Both the position numbers and the translations under genes were made by a program. Under the pieces are notes generated by a model. The model was not told where the DNA came from and did not search any database. It worked only from the letters and a program-made list of their open reading frames with translations. A stretch of 64,000 nt of DNA from contig JBAKBP010013067.1 of NCBI GenBank assembly GCA_037953745.1, forward strand, positions 1 to 64,000. The letters run 5' to 3'. This DNA comes from Lithodes maja (Eukaryota; Arthropoda; Malacostraca; Decapoda; Lithodidae). Positions 29,373-40,102 of this stretch are shown in pieces; within the stretch, counting starts at the first letter, position 1, and each line of letters begins with the position of its first letter.

Positions 29373-29589
29373 CGATGCAAAAACAAAACAAAAAGTTAGT
29401 GAGAGTGTTGCTCATTAGAGCTACATCATCAATTTGTCCCCATTTCGTCAACTAGTGGGCCAATTGTTGAGGTAGCTACTTTCTTTACATCTGATATAGC
29501 TATATAACTCTATTGGATTCGCCTTGCTCAAATTTGCAATATGTTGTTCATACATATTTAGCTCTGTTTAATTATTTTGTTTTGTTTTG

Positions 29590-30590
29590 CTTTATAACGA
29601 AGAATGGTGAAATTTTCCCTATGATTTTGACATTTGGTCCGGTAGAATGCTTCATGGGTGAGTTTCTTTGCTGCTAGACAATCTTTGATTTCCTTGTTCC
29701 ACCATTCATGTATATTATTTTGATTTGAACGTTGGTTTTGGACTGGTATGCAAGATTATACAGCATTATTATGCATGTTTAAGAATGTTTCCCAAATATT
29801 CTCTATATCTGTTAGCTGGTTTATGAAATTCCAATTGGTAGAATTGAAGATGTTTTTCAGCCTGTGAAAGTCAGCCTTCTGAAATTTAGTACTTTCTCCT
29901 GACTTTCATTTGGTTTGACATTGTCGATGTTAATGTTGAAAGTTGTTGAGCAGTGATCGCTTGAACTAAATTCATCGCCTACCACAACTTGGTTTACTAG
30001 ATCATCTTTCGCTATGAGGATAAGATCAAGAATATTGTTGCCACGCGTGGGGGAGTTGACGAACTGATATAGTGAACTTTCCAGTAAATTTGTATAGAGA
30101 TCTTGTTCTGTGTGTGAGGTTATGGATCGCCGAATTTAGTCATTGACAAATTGAAGTCACCAAGAATGACTGCATTTTGATTATTACTTATCTCTACTAT
30201 TTGGTTGTACAATTATTGTGAATCAATAAGTGTTGGTTGGGCTGGTGGCCAATAAATTAGTCCCAAAGTATACCTTGTCGTGTGATTAATATTTTGAATT
30301 AATATAAATTGCATCAATATACTTTACTGTCTGAATGGGGGCAACTACAGGATTAATACTTTCTTTGACGTATAGTAAAACACGACCTCCATTTCTGCCT
30401 TTTCTACTACTTTCGAACATATTTTATCCAGTCAGTGAATATTCTGCTAAGAAATCTCTATTCTCGATGTTGAGCCAGGATTCTGTAATTCCTATAACAT
30501 CGTGATTTTCAGTATATGCAATTTCTTCCAAGTCTGAGAATTTGTTTCGGATACTACGGGCATTAGTAAAGAATACTTTGATTGGGTTCG
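29590..30590 (-). pseudogene. CR1/L2-like apurinic-type endonuclease, broken
   Basis: Minus-strand pieces include FFTNARSIRNKFSDLEEI and IGITESWL (30585-30475), GRVLLYVKES (near 30380) and VILGDFNL (near 30150). These are the core motifs of the LINE endonuclease that nicks the target DNA. Several in-frame stops and shifts are present. Confidence 0.75.
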
Positions 30591-30635
30591 GTTTTCTGTG
30601 GAACTGCTTTAATGTTGAGAGTGATTTACTTTCAC

Positions 30636-31160
30636 TTAGGGTGACCCTTTCGATTTTCCCTGACCGACTTCGTTTTTTTGGTGAAAATGATTGACCTTGT
30701 TGTTAAGTAGCCTGCTGAGACGAGCGGTTCCCACAGGATTTAGGTTGAGGCTGTCTCTAGCAAACAGATGAGGCGGCCTGTAATAATGATCCCATAAATT
30801 CATGATCCCAATCCTTTCGCGAAGGTAAAGTGACAGGACACAACTGTTGAGGCTGAAAGCCCTGTTGTAGCAGTTATCTTCAGCTTCCATTTTTAGGGAG
30901 AACACCTGAAAGAATGATATTAATACTGCTTGTTCTATACTGTTGGATCAGCTTGCAGTATTTTGCCAGCAGCTCTTCCAATCTAGTCTTTCGCAGCACA
31001 TCATTACCACCTGCACGGATCACAAACAGGGTATTTTCTGTGGCACCAGCAGCGATATCACCTTTGGTCACCGTCATGTCGTCAATTTTGCCACCTGGGA
31101 TACAAAAAAGTTTTCTGTTTTTTGGAGCCCTACCACAGAACTCTATCAGTTGGACACATA
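30636..31160 (-). pseudogene. ORF1 of the CR1/L2-like element, GDSL/SGNH esterase part
   Basis: Contains FVIRAGGNDVLRKTRLEELL (SGNH block III GGND) and a C-terminal RDSLNLNPVGTARLSRLL. In the family the last block usually has the catalytic His of DxxH; here it is Asn. The GDSL block is split by the MITE at 31161. The two halves of this region lie in two frames, joined near 30890. Confidence 0.75.
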
Positions 31161-31164
31161 TTAA

Positions 31165-31458
31165 CCCCCTCCGACATCTATGACGTGATCGCGTCATATG
31201 GCGGTATGCCCAAGAGTATCATATGACGCGATTGTGTCATATTAACTCAGTGAAATAGCTCAATAATAAGTTATATGACACATTTGCGTCATATTGAGCT
31301 CAGTAAGTTCGGTAAGTTAGATCAGAATCTGTCGGTTGGTGGCAACCCCAAATACCTCCGACATCTACCAGTACCTCAGTGTAAGAGAGAGTGTTGTGGG
31401 GGAAATACCGGGCGCTCCGCCAACCCGTGAGTAAGTCAATAACTTATGTCGGACAGGG
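31165..31458. mobile_element. TTAA-flanked MITE with TATGACGC palindromes
   Basis: 294 bp between TTAA duplications (31161-31164 and 31459-31462). The ends are CCCCCTCCGACATC and GTCGGACAGGG, forming an imperfect inverted repeat. Inside are three near-palindromes of the type TATGACGCGATCGCGTCATA. TTAA targeting suggests a piggyBac-like source. Confidence 0.85.
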
Positions 31459-31462
31459 TTAA

Positions 31463-31936
31463 TGAGTCACCAACCAGCCTTGTGTACTCATTCTCATCAT
31501 TCGTGTCATCAGCAAGAATCTGGTACTTATTTGTTGTTGTGATTGTTATGAAGGATTTATTCTTGGTTTGTCTTGCACCATTTCAGACTGGCTGGAAGTC
31601 CATATCCTGCTGGGGCTGTTGGGGCAAAGCAGAGTTAGTTGGGACAGGGGCTCCATCAGTATTTTGCAGTGATGAATCATTGCTGATCGAGACAGCAATT
31701 TCGCTCTCGGTTGGGGGAGAGGTTTCGTTTCCAACATTAGCTGTCACAAACTTATCGAGAGTGTTAACTCTCTGAGTTAGTGCATCAATTAGTTGGGTTG
31801 CTTTGCAGAGTCTGCCCTCAAGCTCAGTGCGCTGGTCACAGAATCTGCAATAAACTGAGTCGTTATTTTAAGTCGTTATTTTAAGAGTTGTACCGAAATG
31901 GCCACTACAAAATCCACAAGTATGTTGGTTTGCCAT
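31463..31936 (-). pseudogene. ORF1 of the CR1/L2-like element, N-terminal part
   Basis: Starts MANQHTCGFCSGHFG with further CRFC cysteines, then a Leu-rich coiled coil (LEGRLCKATQLIDALTQRVN) and a Ser/Pro/Gln-rich linker. It reaches LVGDSL at the MITE insertion point. Stops interrupt it. Confidence 0.65.
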
Positions 31937-32021
31937 GTTGCTAAAACATGAAAACCTTAATTATTGATAATTATAAGACGAGTGCGATTTACCTGAAATT
32001 AAAGCATTAGACAGGATATGC

Positions 32022-32230
32022 TTAACTCTCCCAGACATATATGATGCGATCGCGTCATATGGCAGAGTGAACCAAAAACACATATGACGCGATCGCGTCA
32101 TATGGACTTATTATATTGCTAGAAAATAAGTTTATGACGCAATTGAGCCGGTTTTTTGGCTGGTAAGTCCGATAAGTTAGATGTACATGTGGAAAAATCT
32201 AGCAACCCCCTAGCGTCCCTGTGAGGGCCC
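32022..32230. repeat. Left end of a second TTAA/TATGACGC element
   Basis: TTAACTCTCCCAGACAT starts at 32022. Two TATGACGCGATCGCGTCATA-type palindromes follow, with a TAAGTCCGATAAGTTAGAT stretch shared with the MITE at 31165. I could not find the right end. Confidence 0.6.
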
Positions 32231-32424
32231 CGCGGTGGTAGAGAGAGTCAGTTTCTTCCCATCAGCCAGCCTAGTAGGTGGGTGTGTGCGGCCCTTTAAA
32301 CCAAGGGGCCTCCATTTTGCCCAGCCTGGCTGGTATTACCGCCCTAATATAACCCAAACGAAGTGCTATATCATTGGGTTATCGATGGATTATTGTGTTA
32401 TTCTTATTTAGGGTATAAAAACCA

Positions 32425-32810
32425 TGTTAGTGAAGTGTTTTGCTAGTCTGGTGCACGTGACCAAGATGGGCTCCACGAGGGTCCATGGTTTCGCTTGTTT
32501 GTGGATCACTTTCATACCATATTGAGTCAATTATATTGCTATTTATCACTTGAAGTAGTGTATTTTACTTGTATAAGTGTTTATAGTGAAAACACTTTTA
32601 TTACTGGTCGAGCATTCTCTGGTGTAGGCTACGTGACCAAGGTGGTGGAGCCCACGAGGGGCCATGCTTTTTGCCAAACGTTTTGCTTGTTTGTGGAACA
32701 CTTTCATATAAATATCAGTCAATTATATTGCTATTTATCCGTTCAAGTAGTGTATCTTACCTTGTATTAGTGTTTCTTAGTGAAAAAACTTTCATTACTG
32801 GTCGAGCATA
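32425..32810. repeat. Two-copy ~190-bp direct repeat
   Basis: Both copies include ACGTGACCAAG, GCTTGTTTGTGGA, TCAATTATATTGCTATTTAT and ATTACTGGTCGAGCA. A separate 38-bp unit (TGCATTTTTGCTCGATAATT..) occurs twice in tandem at 32836-32909. Confidence 0.85.
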
Positions 32811-33004
32811 TGTCGCCATGCTCCCTCAGCCCTGTGCATTTTTGCTCGATAATTTAGTGGTGGAAAGTGCTTGCATTTTTGCTCGATAATTTATTGGTGG
32901 AAAGTGCTTGGGAGGTAAGTTTGTTATGGGCAAAATCACTCTACATATACGGCTTGGTGGCCACGAGGGAATCTCAGCAGTGTGAGTAAGTACAGTCAAC
33001 ATTT

Positions 33005-33356
33005 TTGGTGGTGGTGGTGGTGGTGGTGGTGGTGGAGATGGTGGTGGTGGTGGTGGAGATGGTGGTGGTGGTGGTGGAGATGGTGGTGGTGGTGGTGGAG
33101 ATGGTGGTGGTGGTGGTGGTGGTGGTGATGATGGTGGTGGTGGTGATGGTCGGGGTGGTGGTGGTGGTGGAGATGGTGGTGGTGGTGGTGGAGATGGTGG
33201 TGGTGTTGGTGTAGATGGTGGTGGTATTGACACCAATAGGGTAGGGTCCCTTTTCTGACCGTGGGTCAGGTCAGAAAATGAACCCAACCCTATTTGTGTC
33301 AACACCACCACCATCTCCACCAACACCACCACCATCTCCACCACCACCACCACCAT
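33005..33356. repeat. (GGT)n/(ACC)n inverted pair around a long palindrome
   Basis: A GGT/GAT tract (33005-33227) is followed by TGACACCAATAGGG..., its inverted copy ending CCCTATTTGTGTCA at 33301, then an ACC/ATC tract to 33356. The centre is near 33264. Arms pair for about 33 bp in the unique part and a further ~40 bp or more in the GGT/ACC parts, including the irregular GAGATGG and GTTGGTG variants. Confidence 0.9.
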
Positions 33357-33508
33357 TTTATTATTTTTATTATTTTTGTGTTTAGGCCTATTTTATTATT
33401 TGTATTATTATTATTTATTATTATACCTGTTATTCCTGTGTATGGGATCACCCATAAAAAAGTATTTATATTTGTATTTAATTTATATTTTTGCTTTATT
33501 ATATTATA

Positions 33509-33545
<37 letters not shown>

Positions 33546-33607
33546 TATTATTATACCCAACATAAATGTCCCCCACCACAAACTCTTATTATATATAATT
33601 ATATAAT

Positions 33608-33644
<37 letters not shown>

Positions 33645-33719
33645 TTATATATATATATATACCGGTATATATATATAATTATTATATATATAATTATATA
33701 TAATCAATAATCTATATAT
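33357..33719. repeat. (TTA)n and (AT)n low-complexity tract
   Basis: TTA/TTG repeats, then AT dinucleotides up to the LTR of element B. Element B inserted into this tract. Confidence 0.9.
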
Positions 33720-35559
33720 TGTTACGACCGGGCACTCGGGTACACTAGGGCTCTTACACAGGACTCGAGTATGGCTCGCTGCCACAACGGAAACACACGA
33801 TCCCAACCCCAGAGTACTGCCAGCCGAACAAAAAACGCCACTACCCTCCAGAGTTCTATCTGCTATAACGGGGTATACAAGAACTCGGTACTAGCGTTTC
33901 ACACAACAGACTAATAATAAGACGGGAGTTATCTAGTCTGGTCAACAATCAAACAAAGAAGAAAGTACTACAACACTAAAGAATAGTGTTGGCCGAAGCC
34001 GAAGTAATCCACCCTTGAACTAAGAACTTAAGAAGTCCTCCACCCTCTACTTCGGATCGGCACTATTACGTTACGTTAAACAATAGTCCTCGAGCATCAA
34101 GCAAGGAATCTTCTGATAAGTTAGATGCTTCTCGAATACTCATAAGAAGTAAGTATCGGATTTTGAACAGCAATTTAATGAATAACTCACTGGTAATTAA
34201 AGGCTTTAAATTGACATAAGAAGAATTATAAGAATAAGCAATAGGATATGGCAAACATTAAGAAGAAGTACTCCGACAATGCACTGGCAATAGCCTACTA
34301 AGATTGTGCTCGTGGGCCACTAATCTCTGAAGTAGCTAAGCGTGCCACACATGAAATCAATAGTGCTTAAACAATAATATACATAAGGAGAAGCTTCAAT
34401 ACTATACTGTATCTGCTGGTCGAGCAAAGTCTAGCTGGGATATCTAAGGTTAAGAGACAATGGCTGAGCAAGCGGCTCGTAGCCTAGCGAGGTCCTTAAG
34501 ACTGTGCGGCCAAATTACGGTAATTGACGGGATGCTCTCTTGAGAGATCCAGATCACTAGTATCTGGTTCTCTCCTGGCGATCCTCTCAAAGTCAAGCAA
34601 ATGAGATAGCACAGTGTTGGGTGGCACAGGCAAAAGCCCTCACTCGCAACACAGTGCTAAACTCCCACGGTACACAATCAAAAAGACCCCCTAGGCTTCC
34701 CACGTCTCCGTTGCAATTGTGCTGGTTCAACCAACCTAGCACTCATAGGAAATCACAACTCGAGGAACCCCATCCCAGTCTAGCATTACCTAAACCAGCA
34801 GAAAACAGGAACATGAATAATAGTACACAGGGAAATGCATATACGAGTGCAACAAACATCAATCAATCCTATTCTAGTTAACCCTTCCAAAAATAGGCTA
34901 TCTAACAGGCACTTATCTCGTGAGAACTCAAGCGATAATACTTTGGCTGACTAAATCTGCACCAAAGGGGTCATTGAGGTTATAAAGGGTCGAGAAGGGG
35001 AGAAGATAGGCTGTTCAGAGAGTAGAGAAAGTTCACATCAGTCGGAAGAATATGGATAGTTGCAAGGGATATGAGAAGTCGCTTTGCCTGATGAGTTCTG
35101 AAGAATTGTGGCGAGGACCTCTCTTTTTATACTCGGCCCTGTAGCGAGCATATCGCCAACACTAAGGACCGCCCACTGGCAATCATGACGTCATATTCTC
35201 TCTCAATCTGGGATCGACAAAGAACTTCCCACGCGCTGAAAGGGAGGAAGGGAGGAGGGAATTAGGCCTACCGGCCCGCGTGGCGCACTCACTGACCCCC
35301 CGCCACGTAATATCTCTCCTCTCATCATTACATACAAGTCCCACACACAATACTTATATCTAATGATATAAAATAGAACTCGTTGACTTAGAAGAAAACA
35401 AAATACATAATGATAATACTTATAGTACAACGGTTCACATAAACTGAGTTAGGAAACTCTACACAGACTACAGCCAAAGTTCCTGCCCTGACGATCCTAG
35501 CGAGAGTGGGGCCTGACTGGGCGTTCTGTACAGCATGCTCATACTCGACATGCGTCACA
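33720..35559 (-). repeat. 3' LTR of element B
   Basis: Plus strand TGTTACGACC..TGCGTCACA. Almost identical to 40103-41942. Confidence 0.95.
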
Positions 35560-35570
35560 CCTCCCCCAAG
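35560..35570 (-). other. Polypurine tract of element B
   Basis: Minus strand CTTGGGGGAGG directly abuts the 3' LTR. Confidence 0.8.
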
Positions 35571-36044
35571 ATTTTACTTGCTCAACCCTGAGCTAAAATC
35601 TGATATACAGAACCCCATCAAACCCCTCACACCCAGCGACCGCATGGCACTAAAACAACGCTGAGTTTATCACTAAAACACATCTTATAAAAAAAAAATT
35701 CACATTTCATAACTCCTCCCAACAATAGTAAAAGACATAATATCATGCTCCCAGAGCGAGCTTACAGCAGCTCAGCCGTTTGATAGTTCGTGGACTACTC
35801 AAACACTACAGGCTATGACAAACTTATACAATTATCTATATCAAAAAGAAAGAGTTTTTATATGATTTTTATATTTTAATATGTTTTTTCCCGGCTGCAC
35901 TATAAGGGCAGCCTATTTTCTTCTATACCAAACGCTCAACAATCCTGCTTTACGACCCAATACGCTGGGCTACAACCGCGAGCCAACAAGCACCAAGCGC
36001 AAAATACTACTCAAACCAAAGCAGGAGGCTACCCGTGTGTCAAT
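35571..36044 (-). other. Noncoding 3' interior of element B
   Basis: About 470 bp between the stop codon and the purine tract. I see no coding frame. Confidence 0.5.
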
Positions 36045-39000
36045 CTACCCAGGATCATATACCCCTGAACGACCACATGCAACCTCGTTGTCACAACCGG
36101 CAATATGGCTTATGTCCAGGTTATATACCAATAACCTTAGTGACCACCTGGTCAGCCTCATATTCCGATTGTGAAACTGGTCCAAGATCTCGAGAAGGTA
36201 ATGATCTGGGTAAACTACACCGACCGGACCATAGGCTGGAACATAGATCTCGAAATGCCCCAGCGCATCATTGTCCTTTTCACTTTCATTCATCAGGCTC
36301 TGACACGTTGCTGGTGCATTCTTAAGTCCGTCAGGCACAACATTGCACTGGTAGGTACTCCCGTCCACAACAAAACCACATACCTCTTTAGCACGCTCGG
36401 ACAAAGTTACAAGCAACGACCACTCACGACATTCCTTATCCCTCAGATCCTTCGTCCACACGTAATCCAGCTCTGCTTGCACCATAGGCTGTCGAGCAGG
36501 ATTTATACGGTAGGGAATTAAACTGAGCCTTGCACTATCTCCAGCCTGCATGTCGGATTCTACCCCGTACATCAGGCCTGGAGAAGCAACAAACATACGA
36601 AAGTACTGCCATAGCCTAGTAAGCAACTGCCTTGCACTGTCTCCACGAACAACATGCCTAGTGCCCTCCCACAACCCAGCCGAGACCGCAGCTTCTAACC
36701 TGTAGTCTCCCTCCTTCTCCACCTTCGTCCCTAGAACAGCCAGGTCATGAGAGGGACAATCAGTACCACCTGTGCAGTCACTCCCACAGTTCATTATAGC
36801 TAAGGCTTCCCCGCCGATACCGTACATGCGCACCCCCACATTCCTTGTGACGACATCTGCCTGCGCAGCATCACCGCTTTTAGCGACATGGCCAGATACA
36901 GTCGGTCTGTGGTAGGGCTGTTGCATTAGACTAGAGCAGCATTGGGAGGCTATGTGACGACCGGGCACTGCGATACCACAGCCGACCCTACCAATCTGCT
37001 CAATGTCCTCCTTTTGACCACCACCCTTGGCAGCCATGGGTCGACCCTGACCTGGCAACCATGCCAAGGCCTCGTCGCCCACCTTAAACCACCGAAACAA
37101 CGAGGCTAACGGTCTTTTAACAGTCACATGACCTGCCTGTGGAACATCTTGCACCGCCCGAGTTGTGAGACTCAGGGGCTCGGCACGACCAGTGGGGTAT
37201 GAACCGAGCTGGTGCTGGAGTGCTGCACACTGCTGCTCAGGCAGGTGCTCTAGCGCTTCCACAGCCACCAGACTCGTGTCCCCCGCCCACTGCTTCGCCG
37301 AGACATGACAATCCCTACTCTCCTCCACCTGTGCCCTACTGCCCCCCTCTCCTTCTCCACCTTGGCCGCGGCAGACCAACGCAGGGACAGTAGGCTGCTC
37401 AGGTGGTTGCCTCACAAACTCCTCCAACAGGTTCACATGACATGCTTCCCCGTCCTCGTGTTTAATCTCGACAGCACCATTACCACACTTCTGAACTTCC
37501 GGATCCTCCAACTGCAGTTTACAAATATCTGAGGGAGCCAACCTGTCTAGATGCTTCCGAAGCAACCCAAGTCCTTCCCCAATATCAAACTGAGCAACCC
37601 TTTTTTCTCTCCGTGTGCAACGTTTCTGCCTCGGAGTCTCTTCCGGCCCTACCTCCTCACTAGCTGTGACAGGTCCTGGGGCCTCTCCAGACTCTAACAT
37701 AGGTGCCAATACTGAATCACCCAGGAGAGCCGCCGAGTCAAAACTCTTAAAACCAACTCCAGCTTTAGCCTCCTCCTGTTGATCGTTCCTCTGCTGGTCT
37801 GAAGACGGAGGACTAGGCTGTGACACTTTAGCTGCCCGAGCTCGGGTGACAACACACGCCATGGGTTGTGTCTGGCACCGCTCGACCCACTCTTGCTCTT
37901 CCCTACTCACGTCGGCCGTCCTCTCGGCAACGACTAAGGGTAGAACCTCAGAAGCGGGCATTGCAAAGTCGTTGCCGAGAAGAAGGTCGACGCCCTCCAC
38001 TGGCAGTTTCTCCACAATCCCAACATCCAATTCACGTGCCACACCATCCACCTCCAACTCCAACCGCACCAGCGGGTATGACCGAGTTGCATTAATACCC
38101 TGCACCACTACCACCCGAGCCGCATTTATAGGGTAGCCAGTCAAATTGTTCATCAGAGTCTGGGAAGCACCTGTATCACGCAAGACCTCTACTCCATGCT
38201 TGCGCCCCGCCCACATCACGCAACCCCGTCCTCTATGGTCGCAAAAAACATCCTGAGCAGGGTTCGAGCCTCTCAGGTGTTTCTGCATTGGCTGTGCCTC
38301 AGCCTCTGACGAACTGCCCCGGGCAAACTCAGAAGACTTCGGAGACACACCAATGTTGCAGGCCAAAGACACAGCTGCTGTAGGTGGTTTGCTAGGACAG
38401 ACTCTTGCAAAGTGCCCCTTTTCATGACAAAGATAACACTCCAACTCCCCTCTGGGCTTCCCTTGGTACTGGGAAGGGCCCGGCCCCTTCTTAAATGGGA
38501 CGGTGTTAGTCTTGTGGTCAGTCTTGGTATCATAGCTCTTGTACTTGTTTGCATAATGTATATCACTAACTCGGGGGGGTGGGGTGTCACGCCCCTTGTT
38601 ACCTGCCTCACTACGCTGGGCAGACCCGCACCCACGAATTAATGATAGCCGGAGGTCAGCCATCTCAGCTGCCTCCTGTAGAGTTTTAGGGTTCTTTTCT
38701 TTAATAGTTAAAGTCATATCTGCACCAGTACACTTATAAAACTGCTCGAGCAGAAACAGCTCAGTCAACTGTTCGGCCGTCTCAGCTTTCTCAGAACGTG
38801 TCCAGTTAGCAAGTGCATCTTTTAAGTCCCGGGCATGTTCAAGAAAGGTCGCCTCCCTAGTCTTCGTAACACCCCGAAACTTCAATCGATATGTTTCTGG
38901 TTGCAACTCGTATGCCCGTAGGACAGCTCTCTTCAATACTGGGTAGTCAATGCAAGACTCTAAAGGCAGTGCATCATAAGCCTTCAGACCCTTACCCGTA

Positions 39001-39902
39001 AGTCTTGAGGAGACTAGAGCTGCCCACTTCTCTTCAGGCCAATTATGCTCCCTACACTTCTTCTCAAAACGATTAAAAAATTCTGTGACTTCAGTTTCAC
39101 TAAATGCCGGCACCAATTTGACTAAGTGAGACAAGGACTGTTCTCTTACTTGGCCCTCCCGGCCCATCCGAATCCCTGTCGACTCTGCACGAGTCTTATC
39201 TAAGTCTATCTGAGCACAATATTTCTCGGAGTCGTATCTAAGCTCAGCCTCGTGCCTCCTAATCTCAGCCTCAATCTCCTTCTCCTGCTTCCTAGTCTCA
39301 TTCTCCTGCTTCCTAGTCTCATTCTCCTGCCTCCTAGTCTCATTCTCCTGCCTCCTAGACTCAGCCTCAATCTCCTTCTCATGCCTCCTAGTCTCATTCT
39401 CCATTTTAGCAAGCTCGAGTTTAAATATCATCTCAGGAGACAGGCCGGAAGAGGGAGCTGCCACTACTGAAGGAGGGGGGGCAAGAACTGGGGAACCACC
39501 ATACGCACCGCCCGAGGGCACTCCAATCTTCCAATGCTCATCCCTCTGTGGGAGAGTGCTAACCTCCGGCAACTGAGTGGACGGCACTGTGGGAGTCGAG
39601 TGAGAGGGGATCTGGGGAGGAACCCCCCCAAACGCCCTCTCCTCCGAAACCCCATGTCGCCCACGCAACACCCAGGAAATCAGCTCCCCCTTGGACATAC
39701 CTCCCACACTGGATAGACCCAAAACCTTGGCTATCAGGTGCAAGCCATAAACATTCACCCCAGTCAGCCTCTCCTCCGTCACATGGTACTGCTTACTCAC
39801 AAAAAGTCTAGCATCCTCCTCACTAGTTACTAACGGCACCTCCTCACTTAGCATCTCTCGCTCCTCGTCAGTACTAGGGCCCGACATACTGAAGTTCACC
39901 AA
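36045..39902 (-). CDS. gag-pro: Gag-protease fused to a mosaic of pol remnants (element B)
   Basis: One open 1285-codon frame. The first ~770 residues match element A: coiled coil, SCAN-like Gag, CCHC knuckle (CYLCHEKGHFARVC, near 488) and protease DTGAS (near 573). Then GNGAVEIKHEDGEA jumps to CHVNLLEEFV (near 819), the last block of integrase; the whole integrase between is absent, in frame. After a linker shared with element A come a second KVGDEALAWLPGQG integrase-tail-like piece (near 905), a long unrecognised stretch, RT pieces (PYRINPARQ near 1129, FVVDGSTYQC near 1180, LKNAPAT) and an RNase H end (NMRLTRWSLRL, ISHIAGCDN). No YxDD box and no RNase H acidic core are present. Gag and protease could function; pol cannot. 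Confidence 0.9.
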   Translation of the reverse strand: MVNFSMSGPSTDEEREMLSEEVPLVTSEEDARLFVSKQYHVTEERLTGVNVYGLHLIAKVLGLSSVGGMSKGELISWVLRGRHGVSEERAFGGVPPQIPSHSTPTVPSTQLPEVSTLPQRDEHWKIGVPSGGAYGGSPVLAPPPSVVAAPSSGLSPEMIFKLELAKMENETRRHEKEIEAESRRQENETRRQENETRKQENETRKQEKEIEAEIRRHEAELRYDSEKYCAQIDLDKTRAESTGIRMGREGQVREQSLSHLVKLVPAFSETEVTEFFNRFEKKCREHNWPEEKWAALVSSRLTGKGLKAYDALPLESCIDYPVLKRAVLRAYELQPETYRLKFRGVTKTREATFLEHARDLKDALANWTRSEKAETAEQLTELFLLEQFYKCTGADMTLTIKEKNPKTLQEAAEMADLRLSLIRGCGSAQRSEAGNKGRDTPPPRVSDIHYANKYKSYDTKTDHKTNTVPFKKGPGPSQYQGKPRGELECYLCHEKGHFARVCPSKPPTAAVSLACNIGVSPKSSEFARGSSSEAEAQPMQKHLRGSNPAQDVFCDHRGRGCVMWAGRKHGVEVLRDTGASQTLMNNLTGYPINAARVVVVQGINATRSYPLVRLELEVDGVARELDVGIVEKLPVEGVDLLLGNDFAMPASEVLPLVVAERTADVSREEQEWVERCQTQPMACVVTRARAAKVSQPSPPSSDQQRNDQQEEAKAGVGFKSFDSAALLGDSVLAPMLESGEAPGPVTASEEVGPEETPRQKRCTRREKRVAQFDIGEGLGLLRKHLDRLAPSDICKLQLEDPEVQKCGNGAVEIKHEDGEACHVNLLEEFVRQPPEQPTVPALVCRGQGGEGEGGSRAQVEESRDCHVSAKQWAGDTSLVAVEALEHLPEQQCAALQHQLGSYPTGRAEPLSLTTRAVQDVPQAGHVTVKRPLASLFRWFKVGDEALAWLPGQGRPMAAKGGGQKEDIEQIGRVGCGIAVPGRHIASQCCSSLMQQPYHRPTVSGHVAKSGDAAQADVVTRNVGVRMYGIGGEALAIMNCGSDCTGGTDCPSHDLAVLGTKVEKEGDYRLEAAVSAGLWEGTRHVVRGDSARQLLTRLWQYFRMFVASPGLMYGVESDMQAGDSARLSLIPYRINPARQPMVQAELDYVWTKDLRDKECREWSLLVTLSERAKEVCGFVVDGSTYQCNVVPDGLKNAPATCQSLMNESEKDNDALGHFEIYVPAYGPVGVVYPDHYLLEILDQFHNRNMRLTRWSLRLLVYNLDISHIAGCDNEVACGRSGVYDPG
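39244..39410 (-). repeat. Coding minisatellite for Gag coiled coil (element B)
   Basis: Repeats of RRQENET and RKQENET in an arrangement different from element A (3126-3285). Confidence 0.75.
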
Positions 39903-40083
39903 AAAATTCTCGAGACAAAAGTGTTAAACTCCCTTATGCAAGCACTAATTACTAAATTAACTGGAGTCTCTTAAATGCTCTCTTAATTGCCTTACAAAAA
40001 CAAAATATTCTTCAATATGTACGCTAAAGTACGAACAAACAAATGTTGTACAACTCTGCAAAAAATTATACTGTTCACAAAAT

Positions 40084-40100
40084 CCTAAGCAAGGTCGCCA
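40084..40100 (-). other. Primer-binding site of element B
   Basis: Minus strand TGGCGACCTTGCTTAGG, two bases inside the 5' LTR; same as element A. Confidence 0.75.
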
Positions 40101-40102
40101 TT

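Larger units (their letters stand above)
28400..31936 (-). mobile_element. CR1/L2-like LINE with esterase ORF1, decayed
   Basis: Reading leftward: ORF1 with a Cys-rich start and GDSL esterase (31936-30636), endonuclease (about 30590-29640), RT N-terminal part (29372-29198), then the RT fingers and C-terminal part (28930-28430). It is interrupted by a TTAA MITE (31165-31458) and an RTE fragment (28945-29193). Most of the RT palm is missing. The 3' end is approximate. Confidence 0.75.

Noticed and set aside
32826..33356. Pro-rich 176-codon frame on the minus strand
   Set aside because: It is simply the translation of the GGT/ACC triplet repeat.
34066..34254. Short conserved frames repeated in each LTR (for example at 4320, 34066 and 40449)
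   Set aside because: They are conserved only because the LTRs are copies of each other; no domain or start context supports a protein.
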